A stretch of 64,000 bases of DNA from contig NZ_LMOG01000012.1 in the NCBI RefSeq assembly GCF_001423495.1, positions 1 to 64,000 of the forward strand. Reading direction: 5' to 3'. Of the stretch, positions 1-9,759 are shown piece by piece. A program made the position numbers and the translations under genes. This DNA is from Xanthomonas sp. Leaf131 (GTDB lineage: Bacteria; Pseudomonadota; Gammaproteobacteria; Xanthomonadales; Xanthomonadaceae). A model generated the notes under the pieces. It ran no database searches. It worked only from the letters and a program-made list of their open reading frames with translations, and had not been told where the DNA came from. Positions within the stretch are counted from its first letter, which is position 1. Each line of letters opens with the position of its first letter.

Positions 1-67
1 TGCCAGCAGCCGGCACCACCGTGCCCGGCTTACGGAGTGGCCAAAGCCCCTCCAACAACACAGTTGC

Positions 68-118
68 TACAAGGACGTACTTGCGGCGTGTCCCGCGATG
101 GTGGGCGGGCAAGGGCCC
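68..118. repeat. Partial copy of a ~115-bp palindromic repeat
   Basis: From about 68 the sequence nearly matches the right half of the repeats at 12609-12723 and 24906-25020, including GACGTACTTGCGGCGTGTCC followed by CGCGATGGTGG. Here the outer arm continues with GCGGGCAAGG, which is complementary to the CCTTGCCCGC left arm of the two full copies. The left half is absent from the window. The rest of bases 1-204 shows no gene or other structure that I can support. Confidence 0.7.
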
Positions 119-204
119 TGCAGCCAAGTGGCAGATCCGCGTGAAGTCGTTTTCAGCCGTTCTAAATCAACACTCTGTCGCGTATCAGGTGCGCACGCGC
201 CACA

Positions 205-438
205 TCAGCGTGTACCGGCATTCAACCACTCCCGCAAACGCAGACTATCGAACGGCCACCCCAACTCGCGCCCACCCGCATCGCGCAACACCGGCACCCG
301 CTCACCATAAGCGGACTCAAGCGTCGTATCGTTATCGATAAAGACGCTCCTGAACTCGCCCGCGCGTGCCTGCGCCAGCACTTCCACGGCCTGGTCGCAC
401 AGGTGGCACTCATCGCGCTGGTACAGGGTCAAGGCCAT
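205..438 (-). CDS. Glutaredoxin-family (DUF836-like) small thiol protein
   Basis: This encodes 77 residues starting at the ATG at 438. The N-terminus reads [20 protein letters not shown], which has the beta-strand plus CxxC redox pair (Cys11, Cys14) of small glutaredoxin-like proteins. A VPVLRD segment follows, matching the cis-Pro loop of the thioredoxin fold. The length fits the family. The longer open frame running upstream is antisense to sdaA and was not used. A disulfide/thiol oxidoreductase role is inferred; the partner is unknown. It is divergent from sdaA, with only 87 bp between the two start codons, so the promoters must be compact or overlapping. Confidence 0.8.
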   Translation of the reverse strand: MALTLYQRDECHLCDQAVEVLAQARAGEFRSVFIDNDTTLESAYGERVPVLRDAGGRELGWPFDSLRLREWLNAGTR

Positions 439-525
439 CGCAAAATTCTCAATGCTGCGCTGCAGCCATGCTGCAATCGCCGAGCGACTAGAATAGCCGC
501 CTTTACGCTCACCTCTCCGGCAAGC

Positions 526-1908
526 ATGGCTGTCAGCACGTTCGACCTGTTCAAGATCGGCATCGGTCCGAGTTCCTCCCACACCGTGGGGCCGATGCGC
601 GCCGCAGAACGCTTCGTGCATCGCTGGCTGCTCGACGCCGGCCGCTTGCAGGATGTGGTGCGCATACGCGCCGAGGTGTTCGGCTCGCTGGCCCTGACCG
701 GCCGCGGCCATGGCACCGACAAGGCCGTGCTGCTCGGGCTGGAAGGCCACCGCCCCAACCTGATCGACCCGGACATCATCCCCGCCACGCTCGAGCGCAT
801 CCGCGCCAGCAAGCGCATCGATTTGATGGGCCAGCACACCATCGCCTTCGACGAAAAACGCGATCTGCCGATGAACAAACGGCAGAAGTTGCCGTATCAC
901 ACCAATGGCATGCGCTTCACCGCCTACGATGCCGATGAGGCGGTGATCGCCACGCGCGATTACTACTCGGTCGGTGGCGGCTTCGTGGTCAACCAGGACG
1001 ATGCCGCCGACGACCGCATCGTCGCCGACGAAACACCGCTGCCCTACCCGTTCCTCAGTGGCGACGAACTGCTCGCGCAATGCGCACGCAGCGGTCTGAG
1101 CATCGCCGCGCTGATGTTCGAAAACGAAAAGAGCTGGCGCAGCGAAGACGAAATTCGCGCCGGCCTGCGCGAGTTGTGGGCCGCGATGCAGTCCTGCGTG
1201 GAGCGCGGCATCCGCCAGGAAGGCACGCTACCCGGCGGCTTGAATGTGTCCCGTCGCGCACCGGCGTTGTACCGCGAACTCTCGTCCAAACCGGAAGCGG
1301 CGATGCGCGACCCGCTGACCACGCTGGACTGGGTCAATCTCTACGCGCTCGCCGTCAATGAAGAAAACGCGGCCGGTGGCCGCGTGGTCACCGCACCCAC
1401 CAACGGCGCGGCCGGCATCATTCCCTCGGTGCTGCATTACTTCGACCGCTTCTGTCCCGGCGCCTCCGAGCAACGCATCTTCGACTTCCTGCTCACCGCT
1501 GCGGCCATCGGCATTCTCTACAAGGAAAACGCCTCAATTTCCGGCGCCGAAGTCGGTTGCCAGGGCGAAGTGGGCGTGGCCTGCTCGATGGCCGCCGGCG
1601 GCCTGGTCGCCGCGCTGGGCGGCAATCCCGGCCAGATCGAAAACGCTGCGGAAATCGGCATGGAACACAACCTGGGCCTCACCTGCGATCCGATCGGCGG
1701 CCTGGTGCAGATCCCGTGCATCGAACGCAACGCGATGGGCGCAGTGAAGGCGATCAATGCCAGCCGCATGGCCATGCGCGGCGACGGCAAGCACAAGGTC
1801 TCGCTGGACAAGGTCATCAAGACCATGCGCGACACCGGCCGCGACATGCAGGATAAGTACAAGGAAACCAGCCGCGGCGGCCTGGCGGTCAACGTCATCG
1901 AGTGCTGA
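526..1908 (+). CDS. sdaA: L-serine ammonia-lyase (L-serine dehydratase), iron-sulfur type
   Basis: The protein has 460 residues, close to the 454 of E. coli SdaA. It deaminates L-serine to pyruvate and ammonia in the cytoplasm using an oxygen-sensitive [4Fe-4S] cluster. The N-terminus ([20 protein letters not shown]) is the characteristic start of the beta domain. Cys345, Cys387 and Cys398 lie in GCQGEVG, TCDPIGG and IPCIERN and correspond to the E. coli cluster ligands 343/385/396. The ATG at 526 was chosen because the family begins there; the frame opens earlier at 403 but that part is unlike the family. It is probably monocistronic. Confidence 0.95.
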   Translation: MAVSTFDLFKIGIGPSSSHTVGPMRAAERFVHRWLLDAGRLQDVVRIRAEVFGSLALTGRGHGTDKAVLLGLEGHRPNLIDPDIIPATLERIRASKRIDLMGQHTIAFDEKRDLPMNKRQKLPYHTNGMRFTAYDADEAVIATRDYYSVGGGFVVNQDDAADDRIVADETPLPYPFLSGDELLAQCARSGLSIAALMFENEKSWRSEDEIRAGLRELWAAMQSCVERGIRQEGTLPGGLNVSRRAPALYRELSSKPEAAMRDPLTTLDWVNLYALAVNEENAAGGRVVTAPTNGAAGIIPSVLHYFDRFCPGASEQRIFDFLLTAAAIGILYKENASISGAEVGCQGEVGVACSMAAGGLVAALGGNPGQIENAAEIGMEHNLGLTCDPIGGLVQIPCIERNAMGAVKAINASRMAMRGDGKHKVSLDKVIKTMRDTGRDMQDKYKETSRGGLAVNVIEC

Positions 1909-2179
1909 GCGATGGCGGGTAGTGACGCGATTGAGGTTGCGACAAGCGCGCCTACCGCGGCGACGTCCACGGCTGCGGTCGGGCCACTAGCCGCATGGCC
2001 TGATGTCAGATTGCCTGCCGCGCGCACAGGGTGCAGTTCGCAGGCCATCGTCGTCGCGAACACGCACGCAACGACCTGATCCGACAGACCGCGCGCTCCG
2101 GCACGCGCAGTGCTGTGCTGGACACGATCACCACACACACGCGTGTAACGTCCTGGGCTGAATTCCCACGGAGATCGTG

Positions 2180-3175
2180 ATGCGACAGCTTGTCTGCACT
2201 CTCGCCCTGGCTCTTGCCTGCGGCCCATTGATGGCACAGGAAACCAGCTATGGCCCGCGCCTGGAAGGCTTCGACTACCCCTATCCGGTCAAGACCTTCG
2301 CGTTCACCTCGCAACAGCAGCCGCTGGAAATGGCGTATCTGGATGTCGCACCCACCGGCAAGCCCAACGGACGTACCGCCGTGCTGCTGCATGGCAAGAA
2401 CTTCTGCGCCGCCACCTGGGAGCAGACCATTGCCGCGTTGAGCACCGCCGGCTACCGCGTCATCGCGCCGGATCAGGTGGGCTTCTGCAAATCCAGCAAG
2501 CCGGCGGCCTATCAATTTTCCTTCGCGCAGCTGGCCGACAACACACAGGCGCTGCTGAAAAAGTTGGGCATCGAACGTGCCGCGGTGGTCGGTCATTCGA
2601 TGGGCGGCATGCTCGCCATTCGCTACGCATTGATGTATCCGCAAGCTACCGAGCATCTGGCATTGGTCGACCCGATCGGCCTGGAAGACTGGAAGGCCGA
2701 AGGCATTCCGTGGCGTAGCGTCGATGCCTGGTACGACAACGAACTGAAGATCAGTTTCGAGCGGATCAAGAAATATCAGATGGAGGTCTACTACGCCGGC
2801 CAGTGGAAGCCGGAGTTCGAACGCTGGGCGCGCATGCAGGCCGGTATGTCGCTGGGCAATGGCAAGCAGGCCGTTGCCTGGAATCAGGCGCTGACCTACG
2901 ACATGGTCTTCAACCAACCGGTGGTCTACGAACTGCCTAAACTCGCCGTGCCGACCACGCTGTTCATCGGCCTCAAGGACCGCACCGCGATCGGCAAGGA
3001 CACCGCACCGCCTGAGGTCAAGGCGCGTGTCGGCGATTACACCAAGCTGGGAAAGCGCGCCGCCGAGGCGATTCCGAACGCGACGCTCGTCGAGTTCGCC
3101 GACCTCGGACATTCGCCGCAGGTGCAGGACCCGAAGCGCTTCAATGCTGCATTATTGAAGGCGATTACGCAGTAA
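2180..3175 (+). CDS. Secreted alpha/beta-hydrolase
   Basis: The protein has 331 residues. It starts at the ATG at 2180, preceded by ACGGAG about 6 bases upstream; a GTG directly before it (2177) is an alternative. Residues 1-20 form a signal peptide ending LMAQ, so export to the periplasm is likely. The alpha/beta-hydrolase core has an HGKNFCAATWE oxyanion-loop region, the nucleophile elbow GHSMGG (Ser140) and the catalytic His311 in LGHSPQ. The fold family is clear (Pfam Abhydrolase_1 type), but the substrate cannot be read from the sequence. It stands alone between sdaA and the minus-strand methionine operon. Confidence 0.85.
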   Translation: MRQLVCTLALALACGPLMAQETSYGPRLEGFDYPYPVKTFAFTSQQQPLEMAYLDVAPTGKPNGRTAVLLHGKNFCAATWEQTIAALSTAGYRVIAPDQVGFCKSSKPAAYQFSFAQLADNTQALLKKLGIERAAVVGHSMGGMLAIRYALMYPQATEHLALVDPIGLEDWKAEGIPWRSVDAWYDNELKISFERIKKYQMEVYYAGQWKPEFERWARMQAGMSLGNGKQAVAWNQALTYDMVFNQPVVYELPKLAVPTTLFIGLKDRTAIGKDTAPPEVKARVGDYTKLGKRAAEAIPNATLVEFADLGHSPQVQDPKRFNAALLKAITQ

Positions 3176-3382
3176 GCGATGGGCCGGCGGCACGGTGTTG
3201 CCTGACTTACGCTGATCTGAAAGCCGCAGCTCGCTGACATGCAAGCTGCGGCTGGATGCGCGTCAGATCAATATTTGATGCCGCTTCTCTCAGCACACGA
3301 TTGCCAGGCAGTTGACCTACTGCAACCTGATCAAGCCAGAGGCTTGGCCTGCGCGATGCTTCAAACAACGACGATCACTCGA

Positions 3383-4471
3383 TCAACCCGCCACAATCCG
3401 CAGCACATCATCCAGCAACGCGGCCGCCGTCACTTCGGCGCCAGCACCCGGCCCCTGTATCAACAATGGCTGTTCGCGATAGCGATCGCTGCTGATCGCA
3501 ACGCGGTTATCGGTGCCGGCACCACCGGCCAGCGGGTGATCCAACGCCAATTCGCGCAAGCCCACACTGGCACCATGCGCATCCACACGCCCCACGAAAC
3601 GCAGGCAACGCCCTGCGGCACGCGCCTGCTGCCAACGCGCGCCCACCACCTCATCCAGCGCGCCCAGCTGCGCATCCAAGGCGTCAAGCGGCAGCCGCGC
3701 AATGCTTGCGGGCACCAGCGATTCCACATGCACCTGCTCGGCTTCCAGCTGCCAACCTGCCGCGCGCGCCAGGATCAGCAACTTGCGCCGCACGTCCTCG
3801 CCAGACAGGTCGATGCGCGGATCCGGCTCGGTGTAACCGGCCGCCATCGCCTCACGCACGCAATCGGAAAACGCGCCGCTACCGTCGTAGCGATGGAACA
3901 GCCACGCCAGCGATCCGGACAACACGCCCTCGATCGAATGAATATGGTCGCCGCCCGCCACCAGCGCGCGCACGCTGCTCAACAGCGGCAATCCCGCGCC
4001 CACCGTTGCGCTATCGCCGTAGTGCGCACCACTGGCGTGACGCGCCGCGTGCAAGGCCTGCGCCCGCGACAACGCGGTGCCCTGGCCCAACTTGTTGGCA
4101 GTGACCACATGCACACCACGCAACAACCATTCCACATGCCAGTCGGCCACCACGTCGCTGGCGGTCGCGTCCACCAGCACATCGCCGGCACGCAACGCGG
4201 TGGTTTCGGCCCACGGCTGCAATACGGCCTGGCCGCGCGGCGCGGCATTGGCCTGCTGCAATGCCTGTTCCGCGCTGGTGCCGCAGTCGTGGGCAATGCG
4301 CGAGTTGGCCAACCAATCGAACCGCGGCAGACGCAATTGCCGCTCCTGCAGCGCGGTGTAGCGCGTCACGAACGCGCGCCCTACGGTGCCGGTGCCCAGC
4401 AAGGCCAGACGTGGCGTCGGTGTCACCGCTGCCGCCGAAGCGCGACGCGAAACCGGTAGCACAGTGCTCAC
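3383..4471 (-). CDS. hom: Homoserine dehydrogenase, third gene of the methionine operon
   Basis: The protein has 362 residues with a GTG start at 4471. The start overlaps the metB stop (GTGA), so translation is probably coupled. It has the dinucleotide fold GTGTVG near residue 26, followed by the homoserine dehydrogenase catalytic domain, including VVTANKLGQG and GVLSGSLAWL-type segments. It reduces L-aspartate semialdehyde to homoserine with NAD(P)H. No aspartokinase or ACT domain is present, unlike ThrA. Its place in the operon suggests it supplies homoserine specifically for methionine synthesis under SAM control. A second, ThrA-type enzyme may exist elsewhere in the genome. Confidence 0.9.
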   Translation of the reverse strand: MSTVLPVSRRASAAAVTPTPRLALLGTGTVGRAFVTRYTALQERQLRLPRFDWLANSRIAHDCGTSAEQALQQANAAPRGQAVLQPWAETTALRAGDVLVDATASDVVADWHVEWLLRGVHVVTANKLGQGTALSRAQALHAARHASGAHYGDSATVGAGLPLLSSVRALVAGGDHIHSIEGVLSGSLAWLFHRYDGSGAFSDCVREAMAAGYTEPDPRIDLSGEDVRRKLLILARAAGWQLEAEQVHVESLVPASIARLPLDALDAQLGALDEVVGARWQQARAAGRCLRFVGRVDAHGASVGLRELALDHPLAGGAGTDNRVAISSDRYREQPLLIQGPGAGAEVTAAALLDDVLRIVAG

Positions 4472-5685
4472 GCGTCGACCTGTTTGCGGCTTGCCGTGGT
4501 CAGCGTCGCTTCGGCACGCGCCAGGCCGGCGCGCAGATCGATCAACAGGTCTTCTGCAGACTCGATCCCGATCGACAGCCGCAGCAGCCCATCGGAAATC
4601 CCGGCCGCAGCGCGGGCTTCGGCGGTCATCGCCGCATGCGTCATCGAAGCCGGATGCGCGATCAGGCTTTCCACACCGCCCAACGACTCGGCCAGGGTGA
4701 AGTAGCGCAAGCCATCCACAAACGCGCGCACTGCCGCTTCGCCACCTTCCAGCTCAAAACTCATCATCGCGCCGAAGCCATTCTGCTGGCGCGCCGCCAA
4801 TGCATGCCCCGGATGCGATGCCAGGCCCGGGAAATACACCTGATTGACGACCGCATGCCCGTCCAGCAATTGGGCGATTGCATCGGCGTTTTCCTGATGC
4901 ACGCGCAGGCGCGCATCCAGCGTGCGCAGACCGCGCAAGGTGAGGAAGGCATCAAACGGCGAGCCGGTCAGGCCCAGCGCATTGGCCCACCACACCAGCT
5001 GCTGATGCAGCTCGGCATCGCGTGCAACCACCGCGCCACCCACCACATCGCTGTGGCCATTGATGTACTTGGTGGTGGAATGCAGCACCAGATCCGCACC
5101 GAATTCCAGCGGCTTCTGCAGTGCCGGCGACAGGAAGGTGTTGTCCACCACCGTCAACGCGCCAACTTTCTTCGCCGCTTCAATCACGAAGCGCAGGTCG
5201 GTGATGCGCAGCAGCGGATTGGACGGGGTTTCGATCAGCACCAGCTTGGGCGAATGCGCCAGTGCATCGGCCAGCGAACGCGGGTCGGTGAGGTCGGCGG
5301 TGATCAGCGCGAAGTGGCCCTTCTTGGCCAGCGCGTTGAACAGGCGCCAGCTGCCACCGTATGCATCGTGCGGCACCACCAGCGTATCGCCCGGCTGCAG
5401 CAGCGCGTTGAGCACCAGGTTGATCGCGCCCATGCCGGTGGAAGTGATCACTCCGCCAGCGCCGCCTTCCAGTTCGGCCAGCGCTTCGCCGAGCAGATCG
5501 CGGGTGGGATTGCCGCTGCGCGTGTAGTCGTACTGGCGCTTGTTGCCGAAACCATCGAAGGAAAAGTTCGACGACAGCACGATCGGCGGCGTTACCGCGC
5601 CATAGGCAGTGTCGCGATCGATACCGGCGCGGACAGCGGCAGTGGCAGCGGTACAAGGGGCGTCGGTGGGGTCACGAAAGCTCAT
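4468..5685 (-). CDS. metB: Cystathionine gamma-synthase (Cys/Met metabolism PLP enzyme)
   Basis: The protein has 405 residues. It is a fold-type I PLP enzyme that joins an O-acylhomoserine with cysteine to give cystathionine. The PLP lysine is Lys206 in HSTTKYINGHSDVVGG, and the N-terminus has the substrate/PLP motif YDYTRSGNPTRD. A SAHPASMTH segment near the C-terminus fits cystathionine gamma-synthases. Some close relatives are O-acylhomoserine sulfhydrylases or gamma-lyases, so direct sulfhydrylation cannot be excluded. Its ATG overlaps the metX stop (ATGA) and its own stop overlaps the hom start, so all three are one operon. Confidence 0.92.
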   Translation of the reverse strand: MSFRDPTDAPCTAATAAVRAGIDRDTAYGAVTPPIVLSSNFSFDGFGNKRQYDYTRSGNPTRDLLGEALAELEGGAGGVITSTGMGAINLVLNALLQPGDTLVVPHDAYGGSWRLFNALAKKGHFALITADLTDPRSLADALAHSPKLVLIETPSNPLLRITDLRFVIEAAKKVGALTVVDNTFLSPALQKPLEFGADLVLHSTTKYINGHSDVVGGAVVARDAELHQQLVWWANALGLTGSPFDAFLTLRGLRTLDARLRVHQENADAIAQLLDGHAVVNQVYFPGLASHPGHALAARQQNGFGAMMSFELEGGEAAVRAFVDGLRYFTLAESLGGVESLIAHPASMTHAAMTAEARAAAGISDGLLRLSIGIESAEDLLIDLRAGLARAEATLTTASRKQVDA

Positions 5686-6713
5686 GCGGTTTCTCCGGTG
5701 ATGCGAAGGGCAGTGGTGAGGATCGCGTCGATGCGATCGATTTCTTTCAGAAAGGCGTCATGGCCATATGGCGAGCGCAGCACGCGCAGACTGCCGCGCG
5801 GGCCCAAGCCTTCGACCAGCGTGACCAGGTCGGCCAGCGGCACCAGGCGATCGCCCTCCACCGCAACGACCACGGTGGGCACGCGCACCTGCGCGGGGTC
5901 GATGCGATGCAGATCGATGGATTCGGACAGCCGCAAATACGCGTTTACCGGCGTGCGCGCCACGTATTGCGCGCCGGCAGCATCCAGATAGTCTTCGGCC
6001 GCCACACGCACGCGGCCGTTGATCACTTCCGGCGGCGCGTCGAAGCGCTCGCTGAACTCTTCCGGCGTGCGGTAGCTGAGCATGGCGAACTGGCGTGCCA
6101 GCGCCAGCCCATGATGTTCTGCGCACTGCAGCTGGCCCAGCGCCACCGCGCGGCGCTGCAGTGCGCGCCAGGCGGCGGCATACGGATGCGCGCGATGCGC
6201 ACCGCTGACCGCAATCAAGGTGCCGACGCGGGCAGCATGGCGGGTGGCGAATTGCAGACCGACCAAGGCGCCATACGAGTACCCGACAAAACCGTGCAGG
6301 CGCGCGATGCCCAGCGCATCCAGCAGCGCGGCGATCGCATCGGCCTGGTCGGCGGTATCGATCGGCGCATCCAGCGTGCCGTCGGCGCCGAGAAAGTCGA
6401 ATGCCAATAGCCGGCGCGATGCAGGATCCAGTGCGCGGCCGGCACCGACCAAGCCATCCACCCAGCCTTTCTCAGGAAACAGCGCACTGGCGGCCAGATG
6501 GCGATGCGCGGAAATTCCGCCAGCCACGAACACCACCGGTGCATTGGCCGCGCCGATCAGCTCATAGCGCAGCCGCAGCTCGCGCATGCCGGCATGGCGC
6601 ATCGGCAATGCGATGACAAGATCGCCGCGCACGGCAATCAGACCGTCATCGGTGGCGGAGGGTGTGTCGGCGTAATCGGTAGGTGACGGCGATGCTGTAT
6701 TCACGAGGCTCAT
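5682..6713 (-). CDS. metX: Homoserine O-acyltransferase of the MetX alpha/beta-hydrolase type
   Basis: The protein has 343 residues from the ATG at 6713. It is an alpha/beta-hydrolase-fold acyltransferase with GGISAHRHLA near residue 65, the nucleophile elbow GYSYGA (Ser146), and C-terminal VEGDRLVP and YGHDAFLKE carrying the Asp and His of the triad. It activates homoserine for MetB. It belongs to a shorter, divergent MetX branch often named homoserine O-succinyltransferase; acetyl versus succinyl donor cannot be decided here. The open frame extends upstream to 7304 but runs through the riboswitch, so the later ATG is preferred. No strong ribosome-binding site is visible before it, which fits a regulated start. 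Confidence 0.9.
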   Translation of the reverse strand: MSLVNTASPSPTDYADTPSATDDGLIAVRGDLVIALPMRHAGMRELRLRYELIGAANAPVVFVAGGISAHRHLAASALFPEKGWVDGLVGAGRALDPASRRLLAFDFLGADGTLDAPIDTADQADAIAALLDALGIARLHGFVGYSYGALVGLQFATRHAARVGTLIAVSGAHRAHPYAAAWRALQRRAVALGQLQCAEHHGLALARQFAMLSYRTPEEFSERFDAPPEVINGRVRVAAEDYLDAAGAQYVARTPVNAYLRLSESIDLHRIDPAQVRVPTVVVAVEGDRLVPLADLVTLVEGLGPRGSLRVLRSPYGHDAFLKEIDRIDAILTTALRITGETA

Positions 6714-6785
6714 GGCGGTATCCGGGGTGGATCGGCCATCGAGCTTCGCGGAGCTCGCGTTCGACGTGCATAAGGCACGATTCGA

Positions 6786-6902
6786 ACCATCTTTCGGCGG
6801 ACGCGGAGGTCCCCGCAGGATTTGGCACCAAACGCGGGCGCTTGCGCGCTCCGCTGGCTGCCCCGGCATCAAAGGGCCTGTCCCTCCGCCGGTCTCGATG
6901 GT
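6786..6902 (-). promoter_or_regulatory. SAM-I (S-box) riboswitch upstream of metX
   Basis: Read on the minus strand, this leader holds the conserved S-box blocks in order. They are ATCGAGACCGGCGGAGGGAC, then AGGCCCTTTGATGCCGGGGC, then GGTGCCAAATCCTGC, then the closing AAAGATGGT. The P1 helix is ACCATC (6902-6897) with GATGGT (6791-6786). These match the SAM-I consensus, which reads roughly GGAGGGAC..GGCCC..GATG..CCGGCAACC..GGTGCTAATTCC. Binding of S-adenosylmethionine would be expected to shut off metX-metB-hom. No U-tract terminator follows; a GAGCTCCGCGAAGCTC hairpin and then the metX start follow, so translational control or an atypical terminator is possible. Confidence 0.9.
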
Positions 6903-6908
6903 GAGGCT

Positions 6909-6937
6909 AAGATGCCACCGCTTTTTTGCGTTGTCAA
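6909..6937 (-). promoter_or_regulatory. Sigma70-like promoter of the metX operon
   Basis: On the minus strand a perfect -35 TTGACA (6937-6932) is followed after 17 bases by CATCTT (6914-6909); ATCTTA is the alternative -10 at spacing 18. Transcription would start a few bases before the S-box P1 helix, which is the expected arrangement for a riboswitch leader. Confidence 0.6.
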
Positions 6938-6991
6938 TCTCTTCATACGGATGGAAAGATATATTTTCATCCGATACCACTCCAGCCTGTG

Positions 6992-7945
6992 ATGAGCCGC
7001 ATACTTGAGACCTCTCCCGTTCGAGCCGATCGCGTGCCCCACCACGTGTCTCGCAGCGCCCTGCCCGCCTTCGCAGGGCCTTTCCTTGTTGCGCTTTTGG
7101 CTTGCGCCGCAAACGCCAATGCGCAGCAACGCTGGCATTGGCCCGGTGCCACAACTGCGGCCTCGCCAACAGCAGCAGCTCCGCAGACTGCGCTCGCATC
7201 GGCCGGCACCGGCCCCTCGCTACAGCTGGAATGGCAGGCACCGGCCTATCTGGCCTGGGTGAACAACCCGCTGGCCGGACCTGCGCAGGTGCAACTGAGC
7301 GCACCGCCCAGCGAGGATTACCGCGCCGTGCCGCAGTTGCCGTTGACGGTGCAACTGGCCGCGCACGAGCGCCGCCTGCTCGCCCGGCTGTATCCGGCCA
7401 GCAACCAGCGCAGCCTGAGTGGGCTTGGGCTCAAACTCGATGTGGTGCCCGGCGACCCGCAGGCACGCCCGCAGCCAGTGCGTTACCAACTTCCGTTCCG
7501 CGACGTGCCAATACAGGTAGACCAAGGCTTCGGCGGGCAGTTCAGCCATACCGATGCGCCCAACTGGTTCGCAGTGGACTTCGCGCTGCCGCAGGGCACG
7601 CCGGTGCTGGCAGCGCGCGAGGGGGTGGTCATGGACGTACAGCGCGATGTCATCGAAGGCGGCCCGCATGACCAGGCCGCCGGCGGCGGCAACCTGGTGC
7701 GGGTGCTGCACGCCGACGGCAGCATGGCGATCTACGCCCACCTGGCGCCCGATGGCGTGGCGGTGCGCTCCGGCCAGGTGGTGCGCGCTGGCGAGCGGCT
7801 GGGCGACTCGGGCAATACCGGCTTCAGCACCGCCCCGCACCTGCATTTCGCGATCCAGCGCAATGCGGACATGCGTCTGATCTCGCTGCCGTTCCGGATG
7901 CTGGGTCCGCAGGGCGAACTGCAGTTTCCGTCGCCGGCTCCGTGA
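6992..7945 (+). CDS. Secreted M23-family (LytM) metallopeptidase
   Basis: The protein has 317 residues from the ATG at 6992. Starts at 6926 or at GTG 7036 cannot be excluded because none has a clear ribosome-binding site. A hydrophobic segment ending ACAANANAQQ is a signal peptide. The C-terminal half is a peptidase M23 domain with the zinc ligands in FSHTDAPNWFAVDF (HxxxD-type) and the closing HLHFAI. The protein is therefore probably a periplasmic peptidoglycan endopeptidase or an activator of one. The N-terminal ~130 residues look like a beta-sandwich and are not recognised. The ATG at 6992 lies about 55 bp from the divergent metX promoter. Confidence 0.85.
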   Translation: MSRILETSPVRADRVPHHVSRSALPAFAGPFLVALLACAANANAQQRWHWPGATTAASPTAAAPQTALASAGTGPSLQLEWQAPAYLAWVNNPLAGPAQVQLSAPPSEDYRAVPQLPLTVQLAAHERRLLARLYPASNQRSLSGLGLKLDVVPGDPQARPQPVRYQLPFRDVPIQVDQGFGGQFSHTDAPNWFAVDFALPQGTPVLAAREGVVMDVQRDVIEGGPHDQAAGGGNLVRVLHADGSMAIYAHLAPDGVAVRSGQVVRAGERLGDSGNTGFSTAPHLHFAIQRNADMRLISLPFRMLGPQGELQFPSPAP

Positions 7946-8001
7946 GCTGAGACGCCGGAGACCGGCAAATCCCGGTACCGGAACTTCAGACCGGGGCCGC
8001 G

Positions 8002-8030
8002 CAGGCCCCTCGCACCGAAGCCGCTATAAT
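8002..8030 (+). promoter_or_regulatory. Possible promoter of prfC
   Basis: A perfect -10 hexamer TATAAT lies at 8025-8030, 50 bases before the prfC ATG. The -35 position 17 bases upstream (CAGGCC at 8002-8007) is a poor match, so the call rests on the -10 box alone. Confidence 0.35.
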
Positions 8031-8079
8031 CACCGGCTTCCTCAGTTTCCGCAGGCGTCCGACCGGGCGCGCCCAACCC

Positions 8080-9684
8080 ATGTCCGACGTCTCCAACGAA
8101 GCCGCGCGCCGCCGCACCTTCGCCATCATCTCCCACCCCGATGCGGGCAAGACCACGCTGACCGAAAAGCTGCTGCTGTTCGGCGGCGCGATCCAGATGG
8201 CCGGCTCGGTCAAGGGCCGCAAGGCCGCCCGTCACGCCACCTCGGACTGGATGGCGCTGGAAAAGGAGCGCGGCATCTCGGTCACCTCTTCGGTGATGCA
8301 GTTCCCGTACGAAGGCAAGGTGATCAACTTGCTCGACACCCCCGGCCACGCCGATTTCGGCGAGGACACTTATCGGGTGCTGACGGCGGTGGACTCGGCG
8401 CTGATGGTCATCGACGTCGCCAAGGGCGTGGAAGAACGCACCATCAAGTTGATGGAAGTTTGCCGGCTGCGCGACACCCCCATCATGACCTTCATCAACA
8501 AGCTCGATCGCGAGGGCAAGAACCCGATCGACCTGCTGGATGAAGTGGAAACCGTGCTCGGCATCCAGTGCGCCCCGGTCACCTGGCCGATCGGCATGGG
8601 CCAGCGCCTGAAGGGCGTGGTGCATCTGATCACCGGCGAGGTGCACTTGTACGAACAGGGCCGCAACTTCACCCGCCAGGATTCCACCATCTTCCCGTCG
8701 CTCGACGCGCCGGGCCTGGTCGAAAAGATTGGCGAACAAATGCTGGCCGAGCTGCGCGACGAACTGGAACTGGTGCAGGGCGCCAGCAATCCCTTCGATC
8801 TGGATGCGTATCGCGCCGGCCAGCAGACCCCGGTGTTCTTCGGCTCGGGCGTCAACAACTTCGGCGTGCAGCCGCTGCTGGATTTCTTCATCGAACACGC
8901 ACCGCCGCCGCAGGCGCGCGACACCACCGGCCGCCGCGTCGAGGCCACAGAGGCCAAGCTCAGCGGCTTCGTCTTCAAGATCCAGGCCAACATGGACCCG
9001 CAGCATCGCGACCGTGTGGCGTTCATGCGCGTGTGCTCGGGCAAGTTCACTGCCGGCATGAAGACCCTGCACGTGCGTAGCGGTAAGGACGTCAAGCTGG
9101 CCAACGCGCTGACCTTCATGGCCTCCGATCGCGAGATCGCCGCCGAAGCCTGGCCGGGCGATGTGATCGGTATCCACAACCACGGCACCATCTCCATCGG
9201 CGACACCTTCACCGAAGGCGAATCGCTGTCGTTCACCGGCATTCCCAACTTCGCACCGGAACTGTTCCGCCGCGCGCGCCTGCGCGACCCGCTCAAGCTC
9301 AAGCAGCTGCAAAAGGGGTTGGCGCAGCTGTCCGAAGAAGGCGCCACGCAGTTCTTTCGCCCGCTCATGAGCAACGATCTGATCCTGGGTGCGGTGGGCG
9401 TGCTGCAGTTCGACGTGGTGGCCTACCGGCTCAAGGACGAATACGGCGTGGACGCGATCTTCGAGCCGGTGAGCGTCACCACCGCGCGCTGGGTGCATTG
9501 CGACAACGCCAAGAAGCTCGAAGAGTTCCGCGAGAAAAACGCCGGCAATCTGGGCATCGATGCGGCCGGCCAACTGGTCTATCTCGCGCCGACCCGGGTG
9601 AATCTGCAGCTGGCGCAGGAACGCGCGCCCGACGTGCGCTTCTCCGCAACACGTGAACATGCACATGCCAAGGCGATCGATTGA
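8080..9684 (+). CDS. prfC: Peptide chain release factor 3 (RF3 GTPase)
   Basis: The protein has 534 residues, the usual RF3 length. It is a translational GTPase that recycles RF1 and RF2 from the ribosome after termination. The G domain shows [14 protein letters not shown] (G1), the switch region ending [27 protein letters not shown] (G3) and FINKLDRE (G4). Domain II and the RF3 C-terminal domain follow, including the [20 protein letters not shown] segment typical of the family. No other gene is obviously co-transcribed except possibly the HlyIII-family gene 75 bp downstream. A 696-codon open frame on the opposite strand is a shadow. Confidence 0.97.
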   Translation: MSDVSNEAARRRTFAIISHPDAGKTTLTEKLLLFGGAIQMAGSVKGRKAARHATSDWMALEKERGISVTSSVMQFPYEGKVINLLDTPGHADFGEDTYRVLTAVDSALMVIDVAKGVEERTIKLMEVCRLRDTPIMTFINKLDREGKNPIDLLDEVETVLGIQCAPVTWPIGMGQRLKGVVHLITGEVHLYEQGRNFTRQDSTIFPSLDAPGLVEKIGEQMLAELRDELELVQGASNPFDLDAYRAGQQTPVFFGSGVNNFGVQPLLDFFIEHAPPPQARDTTGRRVEATEAKLSGFVFKIQANMDPQHRDRVAFMRVCSGKFTAGMKTLHVRSGKDVKLANALTFMASDREIAAEAWPGDVIGIHNHGTISIGDTFTEGESLSFTGIPNFAPELFRRARLRDPLKLKQLQKGLAQLSEEGATQFFRPLMSNDLILGAVGVLQFDVVAYRLKDEYGVDAIFEPVSVTTARWVHCDNAKKLEEFREKNAGNLGIDAAGQLVYLAPTRVNLQLAQERAPDVRFSATREHAHAKAID

Positions 9685-9759
9685 CCGCCGCTTGAACCGC
9701 CGCCTGAAAACGCAACTGCCGGCGATGCGAATTGCTCGCAGTTGCGGTACCTTTTTGGC

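Noticed and set aside
5682-7304. N-terminally extended MetX of 540 residues
   Set aside because: The extension translates the riboswitch and promoter and has no homology to MetX; the ATG at 6713 fits the family.
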